A stretch of DNA of 64,000 nucleotides from Micromonospora parva (GTDB lineage: Bacteria > Actinomycetota > Actinomycetes > Mycobacteriales > Micromonosporaceae), in the NCBI RefSeq assembly GCF_000718515.1, contig NZ_JNZS01000006.1, forward strand, positions 1-64,000, in the 5' to 3' direction. Position numbers and translations under genes: made by a program. The notes under the pieces are model-generated. The model ran no database searches and was not told where the DNA came from. It was given only the letters and a program-made list of their open reading frames with translations. Numbering within the stretch: the stretch's first letter is position 1; each line of letters begins with the position of its first letter. Below are positions 52,894 through 61,837 of this stretch, in pieces.

Positions 52894-54285
52894 TCAGCGG
52901 AACACCCGCGCGACAATCGTCAGTAGCGCCGCACCGAACACCAGTACGCGGTACACCGCGTACACGATCCAGACGCCGAGCATGCCAACGGCGGTGACGA
53001 TCAGGGCGGGCCCCACGAAGGCCGCTTCCTCCACCACCCAGCCCCCCGCGATCACCACCGTGACCACGACGCCGAGCAGTACGACAGCGCGTCCCACCCC
53101 CTTCGACGCCTGCCACAGGGCTGTCGCGTGGGCCCGAGCGGGCCGGGCGCCCGCCGGGGGCATGGTGGGCGATGCCGGTGCCCGCGCCGCCAATTCGTCG
53201 AGTTGCCGGCCCGCGGCGCGGTCCCGTTCGTCGGCGGAACGACGCAGCACCGCCTCCAGCGCGCGCAGGTCGTCCCGGTCACGGAGCAGCCCGGTACGTG
53301 GATCACCGAGGAGCAGCAGCGGAACCAGGGGTTCCTCGTCCGTCGAGCGAGCGAGCAGCCACGCATCGCCGAAGCCCTTCAGCTGACCCGGTCGCAACAC
53401 CGTGACGATCCCGGAGAGCAGGCTGATCCGCGGCGATGCCGGAGCGGAACCGATCACCAGGTCAGCGCCGTCGATCATCGCTTCGGTGTCGATCAGGTCT
53501 CGGCAACTCTCGGTGAGACGCCGAACGACTGTGGTGACGATGCCGACCACCACCAGGGACACGACCAGCACGATGGCGCCGAGCAGCTCGTTGCGTTGTG
53601 TCGCCACGACGACGAGCACCAGCGCCGGGACGAGGACGACCAGGTACCAGCCGACGAACAGCACGGCCCGGCGTCGGTCCAGCCACCGGTTGAGCCGGGC
53701 ACGCTCGGGCTGGTCCGGAAAGCGCCGCAGGGGAACCCCGTCGGCCGGCGGGACCAGTTGTCGGCTCAGCTGCTGGAAGCGCTCACCCGCCAGCACCGCC
53801 AGGTCCCGCGTGAACTCGTCCTCGTCGTAGGCCACCTCAGCGAGTTCGAACAGCTCGATGGCCGGCCGGCCGTCCACCGGGCTCTTCTCGGGCAGCGGGA
53901 CACCCAGGCTCACCCCGGCCGCCGGCACCAGGAGCAGGCGCGGGCCCCGCAGCAGGTGCCGGCCGGCGGTCGCGGGTGGGTCGGCGAGCACGACCGCGTC
54001 GACCTCGTCCCACCGCAACTGGCGGTTGAGCTTCGATGTCCGCACCGACAAGCCTTGCGGATCGACATCGACGCGGAACGGCAACACCGCGTCCCGCACC
54101 AGCCGGCCACCTGTCGCCAGGCCGAACGCCACGGCCGCCGCGCTCAGGAACAGGCCGACCCAGGCGACGTCCAGCATCGCGTACGCGATCCCGACAGCGC
54201 CGGTGAGCAACAGCATCCCGAACAGCAGGAGGACGAGACGGTCGAAGTACGGCTGCCGTACCTTCACCAGCTCATCGTTGAGCAC
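52894..54285 (-). CDS. membrane protein of unknown function
   Basis: 463 residues: two N-terminal spans, a beta-rich part (LPFRVDVDPQGLSVRTSKLNRQLRWDEVDAVVLA, like a bacterial PH domain), two more spans near residue 230 (VGWYLVVLVPALVLVVVAT), a second beta-rich part, and two spans at the end. Not assigned to a family. It may integrate into the membrane with a regulatory cytoplasmic face. It is transcribed with nothing obvious; the ECF gene starts upstream 36 bases apart. Confidence 0.7.
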   Translation of the reverse strand: MLNDELVKVRQPYFDRLVLLLFGMLLLTGAVGIAYAMLDVAWVGLFLSAAAVAFGLATGGRLVRDAVLPFRVDVDPQGLSVRTSKLNRQLRWDEVDAVVLADPPATAGRHLLRGPRLLLVPAAGVSLGVPLPEKSPVDGRPAIELFELAEVAYDEDEFTRDLAVLAGERFQQLSRQLVPPADGVPLRRFPDQPERARLNRWLDRRRAVLFVGWYLVVLVPALVLVVVATQRNELLGAIVLVVSLVVVGIVTTVVRRLTESCRDLIDTEAMIDGADLVIGSAPASPRISLLSGIVTVLRPGQLKGFGDAWLLARSTDEEPLVPLLLLGDPRTGLLRDRDDLRALEAVLRRSADERDRAAGRQLDELAARAPASPTMPPAGARPARAHATALWQASKGVGRAVVLLGVVVTVVIAGGWVVEEAAFVGPALIVTAVGMLGVWIVYAVYRVLVFGAALLTIVARVFR

Positions 54286-54320
54286 GAGGTCAAGCCCTCG
54301 CCACGAACGGCGAGGTGAGC

Positions 54321-55517
54321 TCAGGCCCAGTTGAGGCGGTGGCGCAGGAGCGAACGTTCGGCCGGGTTGGTGGCCAGGGCGAGGGCGCGTTCGTCGGCGG
54401 TGCGTGCCTGGGTGGTGTCGCCGAGGTCGCGGAGCAGTTCGGCTCGGGTGGCGTGGAACAGGTGGTAGTCGTTCAGTTCACCGGCCAGGGCGTCGACTTC
54501 GGTGAGCGCGATTGACGGCCCGCTGACGTAGCGCAGGGCGATCGCCCGGTGCAGCCGAGTGACAGGTGATGGTGCCAGGCGCAGCAGCATGTCGTAGAGC
54601 ACCGCGATCTGGGTCCAGTCGGTCTCCTCCCACCGGCCGGCCTCCGCGTGGCAGGCGACGATGGCCGCTTGAAGCTGGTACGGGCCCGGTCTTTTCCGCG
54701 CTGCTGCCTGGGCCACCAGCCGGCCAGCGGCGGCGATCGACCGGTGGTCCCAGAGAGCTCGGTCTTGGTGCTGAAGCTGGACGATCTCGTGGTCCCGGTC
54801 GAAGCGGGCGCTGGCCCGGGCCCGGTGCAGCCGGATGAGCGCGAGCAGACCCGCGACCTCTGGTTCGGTGGGCATGAGCTGATGCAGCAGGGCTGCGAGG
54901 AACTCGGCGTCGTCAGCCAGGTCGCGGGATTGGGCCCGGTCGCCGCCAGTGGACAGGTACCCCTCGTTGAAGAGCAGATAGATCACCGCGAGGACCTCGA
55001 TGAGCCGCGAGCCGAGATCGTCTTCCGACGGGATCCGGTACGGGATGGCCGCGTCGCTGATCTTCCGTTTGGCGCGGGTGATGCGCTGCCCTACGGTGCT
55101 CTCCGGAACGAGAAACGCTCGGGCGATCTGCGCGGTGCTCAGACCGCACACCACCCGAAGGGTGAGGGCGACCTGGGCGGCCCGAGGCAACGCCGGATGG
55201 CAGCAGGTGAAGATCAACCGAAGTCGGTCGTCCGGTGGTGGCTCGACCGGCCACGCCACCAGCGCGAGCTTGCGTCGGTGACGCTGGTCGCGGCGGATCT
55301 GGTCCAGACCACGGCGGCGGGCCACTGTGTACATCCAGGCAGCTGGCCGCTCAGGAATGCCCTCGACCGGCCAATGGGTCAGCGCGGCCTCGATGGCGTC
55401 CTGGACGAGGTCCTCCGCGGCGCTGAAATCACCGACCAGATGCACCAGGGACGCGGCGAGCTGGCCCGCGTGATCGCGGACCACGCGGGCCAGTTCGGCG
55501 TGTGTCGGTTTGCTCAT
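54321..55517 (-). CDS. ECF sigma factor, ECF42 type (DUF6596)
   Basis: 398 residues. Sigma region 2 (DFSAAEDLVQDAIEAALTHWPVEG), region 4 (STAQIARAFLVPESTVGQRITRAKRKI) and the long C-terminal helical extension (residues about 190-398) of DUF6596. That extension and the neighbouring DGPF protein mark ECF group 42. No anti-sigma gene is present; ECF42 is controlled through its own C-terminus. It overlaps the DGPF gene stop (ATGA). Confidence 0.9.
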   Translation of the reverse strand: MSKPTHAELARVVRDHAGQLAASLVHLVGDFSAAEDLVQDAIEAALTHWPVEGIPERPAAWMYTVARRRGLDQIRRDQRHRRKLALVAWPVEPPPDDRLRLIFTCCHPALPRAAQVALTLRVVCGLSTAQIARAFLVPESTVGQRITRAKRKISDAAIPYRIPSEDDLGSRLIEVLAVIYLLFNEGYLSTGGDRAQSRDLADDAEFLAALLHQLMPTEPEVAGLLALIRLHRARASARFDRDHEIVQLQHQDRALWDHRSIAAAGRLVAQAAARKRPGPYQLQAAIVACHAEAGRWEETDWTQIAVLYDMLLRLAPSPVTRLHRAIALRYVSGPSIALTEVDALAGELNDYHLFHATRAELLRDLGDTTQARTADERALALATNPAERSLLRHRLNWA

Positions 55518-55855
55518 CCGGCGATGGGACGGATCTCCACCACCGGGCAGGCCGGCCAGGACCTGGCGATCCGCAGCGCCTCGTCAAGGTCGGCCACCTC
55601 GATTTCGGCGTAGCCACTGATGATCTCTTTGCCCTCCACGAACGGACCATCGCAAACCAGCGGCTCGCCTCGGTCCAGCCGCAGCGTGGTGGCGGTGTCC
55701 GACGGCATCAGGTAGGCGTGATGAGTGATGGTGTCGTGGTGGTCGGCGAACCACTGCTGCACGCGGGCGTAGGCCCGGTTGCGCTCGGGTTCGTCCATGG
55801 CGGCCAGGTCGGCGGCGAACTGTGGTGTGTCGACGAACATCAGCACGTACTTCAT
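55514..55855 (-). CDS. DGPF/YCII family protein
   Basis: 113 residues with the DGPF motif in VCDGPFVEGKEIISGYAEIEV and a YCII fold (MKYVLMFVDTPQFAADL). The ATG at 55855 follows GGAGG. Its coupling to the ECF42 gene is the standard pairing of that group, in which DGPF genes are both neighbours and targets. Confidence 0.9.
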   Translation of the reverse strand: MKYVLMFVDTPQFAADLAAMDEPERNRAYARVQQWFADHHDTITHHAYLMPSDTATTLRLDRGEPLVCDGPFVEGKEIISGYAEIEVADLDEALRIARSWPACPVVEIRPIAG

Positions 55856-56091
55856 CGTTCCTCCAGCAGCGGTCTACGGGACGAGGCGGGTGAAGCGCCT
55901 CCACCAACCAGACGACCAGCGAGGGCCCCCATCCGACAACCAGCCGAACCTGTTCCCGGGTACCTGTCAACGACCGGGCGCGGCACTGCGGTGACCACAC
56001 CCCGTTCCGGCGGCGGTCGACCTCCGGCGTCAGGAACGCTGCGAGAGCGAATCCCGGGCTTCCGCCCTCGTACCCGGCGTAGCATCCGGCG

Positions 56092-56448
56092 GTGATTTCG
56101 GAATCCTTCGATACCCGTGGCGGGCTCACCTACGTGGACCGCCTCGACTTCACCCGGGGCAACCCCCTCAGAGCCGTCCGTCGAATGGCCTGGCCGACGG
56201 TGAAGCTGCACGCCGATGACAGCACGCTGACCTTCACCTCGCGTACCGGATCAGACACCCTGGAACACTTCTGGGTGACCGCGCTGGCGCACCGCCCGTT
56301 CCACGGGCGGTTCCCGCTGCCGGCGACGGCTGTCTCCTTCGAGGTCGAGGGGCGCGACCAGGTCCTGCTGTTCTGGACTCCGCGCGCGGGCGCGGTAGTG
56401 CGGGCACTCGGAAAGCTGGGCTGGGACGCCGAAGACGCCGGTCCCTAG
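56092..56448 (+). CDS. hypothetical protein
   Basis: 118 residues, beta-rich: LDFTRGNPLRAVRRMAWPTV, then STLTFTSRTGSDTLEHFW and EGRDQVLLFWTPRAGAVV. Resembles a small PH-like or lipocalin-like fold, not assigned. The GTG at 56092 is 6 bases after TAGCAT (56080-56085), which supports it as a gene. Confidence 0.65.
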   Translation: MISESFDTRGGLTYVDRLDFTRGNPLRAVRRMAWPTVKLHADDSTLTFTSRTGSDTLEHFWVTALAHRPFHGRFPLPATAVSFEVEGRDQVLLFWTPRAGAVVRALGKLGWDAEDAGP

Positions 56449-56583
56449 ACCCCGTACGTGTCGAGCTGCTGACCGGGCGGGAAAGAGAGAAGGGACACCC
56501 TCCGACGCATGTTGACAGCCGTTTCGGGCGAGTGACAGCGTTGCCATCGACTCATTTCCTCCATATGAGACGAGGAGCACATC

Positions 56584-59379
56584 TTGCTCTATCGGCACTC
56601 ACCGCACCGCCGTGCGACAGCAGCCGCCGCAGTCGGCATTCTCGTCACGGGGCTGGCGCTCGCCCCGTCCGCGCCGGCCCAGGCCAGCCGCGACAAGGCG
56701 AAAGACGGGGCCGTTCGGTCGGGCAACGCACGTTTCGAGGTGCTGTCCCCAACCCTGATCCGCACCGAGTACCAGAAGCACGGCAGGTTCACCGACGCCG
56801 CCACCTTCAACGCCATCGGGCGCGACGACTTCCCCCGTACGCGTTTCACCCAGCGCGTCGAGCACGGCTGGCTCACCATCGACACCGGCGCGATGACGCT
56901 GCGCTACCAGGTCGGTTCGGGGGCGTTCACCGCCGACAATCTCACCGTGCAGCTCAAGACCGGCAAGCAGCTCGTGCAGGGCCAGCCCTGGGCCGGCCAC
57001 ACCGCGCCGGCCTGCGCGTTCGGCGCGCTCTGCGAGGCCGAGTCGCTACAGCTGAACGGCCCCGGTGTGGCGACCGACCACCAGGGACACACCGGGCGCG
57101 GCTTCGCTGCCGGTTTCGCCTCGTCCGGCGACTCGGCCACGTTCGCGCTGGACGCACCGGAGGCCGGGACGAAGCAGCTCACCGTCCGCTACGCCAACAG
57201 CACCGGCGGCGACGGCCAGAACGTGGCCCGCACCCTCACCGTTCAGGTCGACGGCGACGCCGGCCGCACGCTGACCCTGCCGCCCACCGCGAACTGGGAC
57301 ACCTGGGCCCTGGCCAGCGTGCCGGTCGACCTCACCGCGGGCCGTCACGAGATCAGCATCGTGCGGGGCCCCAACGACTCCGGCAATGTGAACATCGACA
57401 GCCTCGCGGTGGTGAACCCGGATGCGGCGTACCCGGCACCGGCCGCGCCCCAGCCGCAGTCGCTGCGGTTCGGCACCCTGGGCGAGGCCGAGACCGGCGC
57501 GCTGACCGGCGGCGCGAGGCCCGCGAACGACCACAACGGCGCTTCCGGTACGGGATTCCTGGCTGGCCTGGAAAGCACCACGTCCGCCGTCGCGCTCACC
57601 GTGACGGATGTTCCGGCTGCCGGCGACTACCAGCTGCAGATCCGCTACGCCAACGGCCAGGCCGGTGCCCAGCCGAGCCAGGCGCGCACCATGTCGGTCA
57701 CCGCCGGGACGGCGGCACCGGTCACGGCGACTCTTGCGCCGACCAGCGGGTGGGACTACTGGAACACCGTTTCCGTGCCGGTCCACCTCGACCGCGGCAC
57801 CACCACCGTGACCCTGGGCTGCCCCACCGACGCCAGCTGCAACGTCAACGTCGACACCGTCGCCGTGACGAGCAAGGACTCCCCGCTGCTCGCCCCGCAC
57901 GCGCCGCTCGGCGGCTACCGCCGCGGTCTGGACGGCGTGACCGGTGCCGCGCTCACCGCCCCGGGCCTGCTCTACCAGGACGGCTGGTACCTCCTCGACG
58001 ACTCGGCCTCGGCCCTGCGCGACACCAAGCCCCGGCCCGCCCCTGAACAGGACGGCTACGTCTTCGCGTACGGGCAGGACTTCACCCGTGGTCTCAAGGA
58101 CCTGTCGACCCTGACCGGGCCCACGAAGCTGCTGCCCCGGTGGGCGTACGGGGTGTGGTACTCCGAGTACTACGACCGCACCGCCACCGAGTTCCAGGAC
58201 CTGGTGAACCGGGCCAAGGCCGAGGGTGTGCCGCTGGACGTGCTCGTCCTCGACACCGACGTCAAGGCCCCGGACAAGTGGAACGGCTGGAGCATCGACC
58301 CCACCCGCATCCCCGACCCGAAAGCGTTCTTCGCCTGGGCGAAGAAGCAGGGCCTGCACACCGGCATCAACATCCACCCGAGCATCCTCGGCTCGGACCC
58401 GAAGTTCGCGCAGGCGCAGGCCACCGCGAAGGGCAAGCTGCAGCGCGTCGGCTGCAACGGCGGCCCCGACTGCTACGCGTTCGACTTTGGCGATCCGGAC
58501 CAGCTCAAGGCATACATGCAGCTCCACGACGGGATGCTGCCGAAGGGCAGCAAGGGCCCCGACCTGTGGTGGCTGGACTGGTGCTGCGACAACACCAAGT
58601 CCTCGCTCGCCGGGGTGACCGGGGACGCCTGGATCAACCAGCAGTACGCCGACAAGACCGGCTTCGCCTTCTCCCGGGCGTACGGCTCGCTGCAGGCCGG
58701 CGGTTACGGCAGCCCGACCCCGGTGTCGACCGGACCGTGGGCCGACAAGCGCACCACGCTGCACTTCACCGGCGACACCACCTCCGACTGGTCGACCCTG
58801 CAGATGGAGGTCGGCTACACGCCGGGCGAGTCGGCAGCGACCGGGCTGGCCGCTGTCAGCCACGACATCGGTGGGCACACCGGCGGCCTCCAGGAGCCGG
58901 GCACCGAGCCGGGCAGCACCAAGCTGCCCGACGACCTCTACGCCCGGTGGGTCCAGTTCGGCACGTTCCAGCCGATCGACCGGCTGCACTCCAACCACAG
59001 CGACCGGCTGCCCTGGCAGTACGGTCCGGCGGCCAACGCGTCGGCCAAGAAGTTCCTGAACCTGCGCAAGGAACTGCAGCCCTACACCTACGCCGCCGCC
59101 AAGGAGGCCACCCGCACGGGCACGCCCATCGTCCGCTCGATGTACCTGGCGTACCCGAATGAGCAGGCCGCGTACGCCACCGCCGGATCCCAGTACCTCT
59201 ACGGCCCGGACTACCTGGTCGCACCGGTGACGACGCCCGGCACCACCGCCACCACGTCGGTGTGGTTCCCGCCGGGCAACAGCTGGACCGACATCTTCAC
59301 CGGGAAGACGTACCGGGGCGGCACCACGCAGAACATCACCACCACCCTGGACACCATGCCGGTGTTCAAGAAGCACTGA
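56584..59379 (+). CDS. secreted GH31 alpha-glycosidase with two carbohydrate-binding modules
   Basis: 931 residues. Signal peptide ending APAQA; N-terminal domain; two CBM35-like modules (residues about 155-275 and 295-435; paired motifs VDLTAGRHEISI and VHLDRGTTTVTLG). Then the GH31 barrel with nucleophile in LWWLDWCCDN, acid/base in HFTGDTTSDW and QFGTFQPIDRLHSNHSDR, and a beta C-terminal part. The modules are inserted inside the N-terminal domain. The TTG at 56584 follows GAGGAG. Likely cleaves an alpha-glucan or alpha-galactan; the substrate is open. Confidence 0.9.
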   Translation: MLYRHSPHRRATAAAAVGILVTGLALAPSAPAQASRDKAKDGAVRSGNARFEVLSPTLIRTEYQKHGRFTDAATFNAIGRDDFPRTRFTQRVEHGWLTIDTGAMTLRYQVGSGAFTADNLTVQLKTGKQLVQGQPWAGHTAPACAFGALCEAESLQLNGPGVATDHQGHTGRGFAAGFASSGDSATFALDAPEAGTKQLTVRYANSTGGDGQNVARTLTVQVDGDAGRTLTLPPTANWDTWALASVPVDLTAGRHEISIVRGPNDSGNVNIDSLAVVNPDAAYPAPAAPQPQSLRFGTLGEAETGALTGGARPANDHNGASGTGFLAGLESTTSAVALTVTDVPAAGDYQLQIRYANGQAGAQPSQARTMSVTAGTAAPVTATLAPTSGWDYWNTVSVPVHLDRGTTTVTLGCPTDASCNVNVDTVAVTSKDSPLLAPHAPLGGYRRGLDGVTGAALTAPGLLYQDGWYLLDDSASALRDTKPRPAPEQDGYVFAYGQDFTRGLKDLSTLTGPTKLLPRWAYGVWYSEYYDRTATEFQDLVNRAKAEGVPLDVLVLDTDVKAPDKWNGWSIDPTRIPDPKAFFAWAKKQGLHTGINIHPSILGSDPKFAQAQATAKGKLQRVGCNGGPDCYAFDFGDPDQLKAYMQLHDGMLPKGSKGPDLWWLDWCCDNTKSSLAGVTGDAWINQQYADKTGFAFSRAYGSLQAGGYGSPTPVSTGPWADKRTTLHFTGDTTSDWSTLQMEVGYTPGESAATGLAAVSHDIGGHTGGLQEPGTEPGSTKLPDDLYARWVQFGTFQPIDRLHSNHSDRLPWQYGPAANASAKKFLNLRKELQPYTYAAAKEATRTGTPIVRSMYLAYPNEQAAYATAGSQYLYGPDYLVAPVTTPGTTATTSVWFPPGNSWTDIFTGKTYRGGTTQNITTTLDTMPVFKKH

Positions 59380-59394
59380 GACGGCGCTCCTGAG

Positions 59395-59426
59395 ACCGGC
59401 CGGGTGGGTTGCCCCACCCGGCCGGT
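59395..59426 (+). terminator. hairpin after GH31 gene
   Basis: ACCGGCCGGGTGGG (59395-59408) and its exact complement (59413-59426), 4-base loop, followed by TCGTCTT. It also lies at the end of the convergent small gene. Confidence 0.85.
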
Positions 59427-59440
59427 TCGTCTTCCGGCTA

Positions 59441-59701
59441 GCCGTGTGACCGCCGAGTCATCGACAACCAGCCGAGGAACCGGGCGTGCAGTGCGGCCAG
59501 GTCCGGGCACAGCCCCAGGCCGTACGCGTCGTCGAGCGCCTCCCGCATCGACACGGCCAGGTAGAACGCCAGCGCGATCGAATGGCCGTAGAACTCCGCC
59601 GCGAGGGCGAGCTGGGCCGGGCGGCACGGCCAGGGCGCAGCACAGTTTCGACACAACCACGCCGGGCGCATCGGCAGGTGCGGGCGGGGACGCACGCTCA
59701 T
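59441..59701 (-). CDS. small protein of the XRE/DUF397 locus, gene 2
   Basis: 86-87 residues: Cys motif WLCRNCAAPWPCRPAQLALAAE, then FYLAVSMREALDDAYGLGL. Three cysteines suggest a zinc knuckle. It overlaps the upstream gene by 4 bases, so the two are coupled. Seen beside many actinomycete XRE/DUF397 genes; function unknown. Confidence 0.7.
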
Positions 59702-60030
59702 CCGACCCGCACCGGAGATCGCCGCCGTTTGACCGGCCTGCTCGGTGCGACGGGCAGGGCCTGCAATCGCACGCCCGCGCGCAGCACGTACAGCTCGCGG
59801 CGCGCCACCGCGTCGCCCGCCGCGTTCAGCTGGTAACCCTCAAACCAGACCCACCCGTGGTACGTGTGCCGCTCGGGCAGCTCACGGATGACGCGTACGA
59901 AGATCGGGTGCAGGAACTGCACGCTCGCCGCGGTGGTCAGACAAACCACGTCCCCGGCCTTCATCTTCGGGTACGCGCCCGGCGTGCTGACCGGCTCCGG
60001 AATGGGCTTCTCGGGTTTGTCGTCGGGCAC
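59698..60030 (-). CDS. small protein of the XRE/DUF397 locus, gene 1
   Basis: 110 residues: KAGDVVCLTTAASVQFLHPI, then ERHTYHGWVWFEGYQLNAAGDAVARRELYVL. Beta-rich, no family recalled. It starts divergently from the XRE regulator with a 243-base gap, which has a GTGACA and TACGCT pair (60150-60155, 60174-60179) for the regulator. Confidence 0.7.
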   Translation of the reverse strand: MPDDKPEKPIPEPVSTPGAYPKMKAGDVVCLTTAASVQFLHPIFVRVIRELPERHTYHGWVWFEGYQLNAAGDAVARRELYVLRAGVRLQALPVAPSRPVKRRRSPVRVG

Positions 60031-60149
60031 GGTCTCCCCCTTCGATGCCGTTGGGAAGGGGCCGCTCCCGTGAGTGCTCGCCCGTCAGGAGCGGCCCCGC
60101 TACGAACGCGACCGCCGGGTTTCGTGGTCCTCACCAGCCGCGCCGCCTG

Positions 60150-60179
60150 GTGACACTCTGCTGTGGAGACCACTACGCT
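60150..60179 (+). promoter_or_regulatory. promoter of the XRE regulator
   Basis: GTGACA (60150-60155) and TACGCT (60174-60179), 18 bases apart, leaving a leader of about 90 bases before the ATG at 60274. Confidence 0.45.
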
Positions 60180-60273
60180 CGGAAGGTGCTTCCGTCGTCC
60201 GGGCTGACCTGGCTAAACGGGGTCCAGACGTGTGGCATCTCGGGTAGTCGATCTCCGATTTGAGGAGCGTTGA

Positions 60274-61080
60274 ATGGCTGACGTGCCGAGCCCTCTCGCG
60301 GACTTCATCGTGAGCGAGATCCGCCGCGCTCGCGGAGCGTCCGGAATGACGCAAGAGTCGTTCGGCCGGGCAGCGGGCTTCAGCGCCTCACACGTCAGCG
60401 CCGTGGAAAGCGGCACCCGGGCACTCACGATGGACTTCATCCGGGGAGCCGACCGCGCCTTCAACAACGACGGGTTGTTCGGACGCCTGGTGGTGAAACT
60501 CGGCGCACCGTCGTGGTTTCTGCCGTGGCTGGACGCCGAGCGCGGCGCGCGACAGCTTCGTCTGTTCGAGCCGCTCCTGATCCCAGGCCTACTCCAGACC
60601 GAGAACTACGCCCGCGTCGTGATGCGTTTGAACGACCTCATGTCCGCCACCGAGGTCGACCAGCAGGTCAGCGCCCGGATGAGCCGACACAAGATCCTCA
60701 CCGGCGACGCACCACCGCAGGTGGTGGCCGTGCTGGACGAGTCAACGCTGCGCCGCGCCGGCGACGAGCACTCCGGCATCATGGCCGAGCAGATCGCCCA
60801 CCTCATCACCGTCGCCGAGCTGCCGCACGTTCACATCCACGTGATCCCGGCGGGCGCTGGCCTCCACATCGGGCTGTCCGGGCCGTTCGCGCTCGCGCGA
60901 GCCGGCGACGGGGCCTGGGTTGGGCACCTCGAAAATCAGCTGGGCGGCATCGTGGTCGATAACGAAGATGGCCTTCATACTCTTCAGACGAGGTGGGAGA
61001 ACGTAAGGAACGAGGCACTCCCGCGCCGACAGTCCAACGAGCTGATGAAGGAAGTGCACAGCCATCATGGACCTCACTAA
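60274..61080 (+). CDS. XRE regulator with DUF5753 (Scr1-like)
   Basis: 268 residues. Helix-turn-helix (IRRARGASGMTQESFGRAAGFSASHVSAVESG, residues about 16-47) and the DUF5753 domain, now grouped as Scr1-like toxin-antitoxin-type regulators: RLFEPLLIPGLLQTENYARVV, VVAVLDESTLRR, HIHVIPAGAGLHIGLSGPFAL. Related to WhiJ, a Streptomyces developmental regulator that works with a DUF397 partner. The ATG at 60274 follows GAGGAG. Confidence 0.93.
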   Translation: MADVPSPLADFIVSEIRRARGASGMTQESFGRAAGFSASHVSAVESGTRALTMDFIRGADRAFNNDGLFGRLVVKLGAPSWFLPWLDAERGARQLRLFEPLLIPGLLQTENYARVVMRLNDLMSATEVDQQVSARMSRHKILTGDAPPQVVAVLDESTLRRAGDEHSGIMAEQIAHLITVAELPHVHIHVIPAGAGLHIGLSGPFALARAGDGAWVGHLENQLGGIVVDNEDGLHTLQTRWENVRNEALPRRQSNELMKEVHSHHGPH

Positions 61081-61258
61081 CGCCACCTGGCGCAAGTCCC
61101 GGCGCAGCGGATCGTCCGGGGGCAACTGCGTCGAGGTCGCCGACAATTTGCCCGGCGTCGTCGGCGTACGGGACAGCAAGGACCCTGCCGGCCCGGCCCT
61201 GACCTTCGGTCCGGCGGCTTGGCGGGCGTTCATCGCCCGGCTCGTCGAGCGACCGTAA
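61067..61258 (+). CDS. DUF397 protein 1
   Basis: 63 residues: MDLTNATWRKSRRSGSSGGNC, then VEVADNLPGVVGVRDSKDPAGPALTFGPAAWRAFIARL, the DUF397 pattern. It overlaps the regulator by 14 bases, so they are co-translated. DUF397 proteins bind or modulate the adjacent XRE regulator. Confidence 0.93.
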   Translation: MDLTNATWRKSRRSGSSGGNCVEVADNLPGVVGVRDSKDPAGPALTFGPAAWRAFIARLVERP

Positions 61259-61359
61259 CTGCCGCGACGGGCTTCGCGCCGAACCAAGGTGCCGCAATCG
61301 GGAACGTCACAGATCACTGCGGCAGTCCATCGACCTGCTGAAGGAGGGTGAGAGCCATC

Positions 61360-61551
61360 ATGGACCTCAGTAACGCCCGGTGGCGCAAGTCCACCCGCAG
61401 CGGCGCGAGCGGCGGGAACTGCGTCGAGGTGGCAAGCAACCTGCCCGGTGTTGTGGCCGTCCGCGACTCGAAGGACGTCGCCGGACCAGCACTGGCCTTT
61501 CCCCCAGCCGCCTGGGCCGCGTTCGTCGCCCAGCTCACCGAGCGGCCGTAG
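61360..61551 (+). CDS. DUF397 protein 2
   Basis: 63 residues, about 75 percent like the first copy (MDLSNARWRKSTRSGASGGNC). A tandem duplicate 101 bases downstream with its own AAGGAGG ribosome binding site (about 61340). Two copies may tune one regulator or serve different partners. The 286-base stretch 61552-61837 after it holds a weak hairpin near 61560 and no gene. Confidence 0.9.
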   Translation: MDLSNARWRKSTRSGASGGNCVEVASNLPGVVAVRDSKDVAGPALAFPPAAWAAFVAQLTERP

Positions 61552-61837
61552 CGCCCGTCCCCGAGGGGGATTGGGCGTGGGCGCATTGGGCTGGCATGCC
61601 CACTTGGCGCACTGTCGAGATCCCCTATGCAGTTGCCGGACGCCTCGCGCCCATCAGCTGGCCCGCCAACTGCGGTTTTCGTAGCGGCGGCAGCCACCGC
61701 CTCGTCTTGGGTCGGCGCGACCTTCGAGACTCGGCGGTGGCTGCTGCAACGTCTACGGACCAACGACACCGTCACCGCAGTTCACAGCAGACCTTTCCTG
61801 CAATGAGCCCTTGCCTGCTGCGCGGGAGGCGGTGGTG

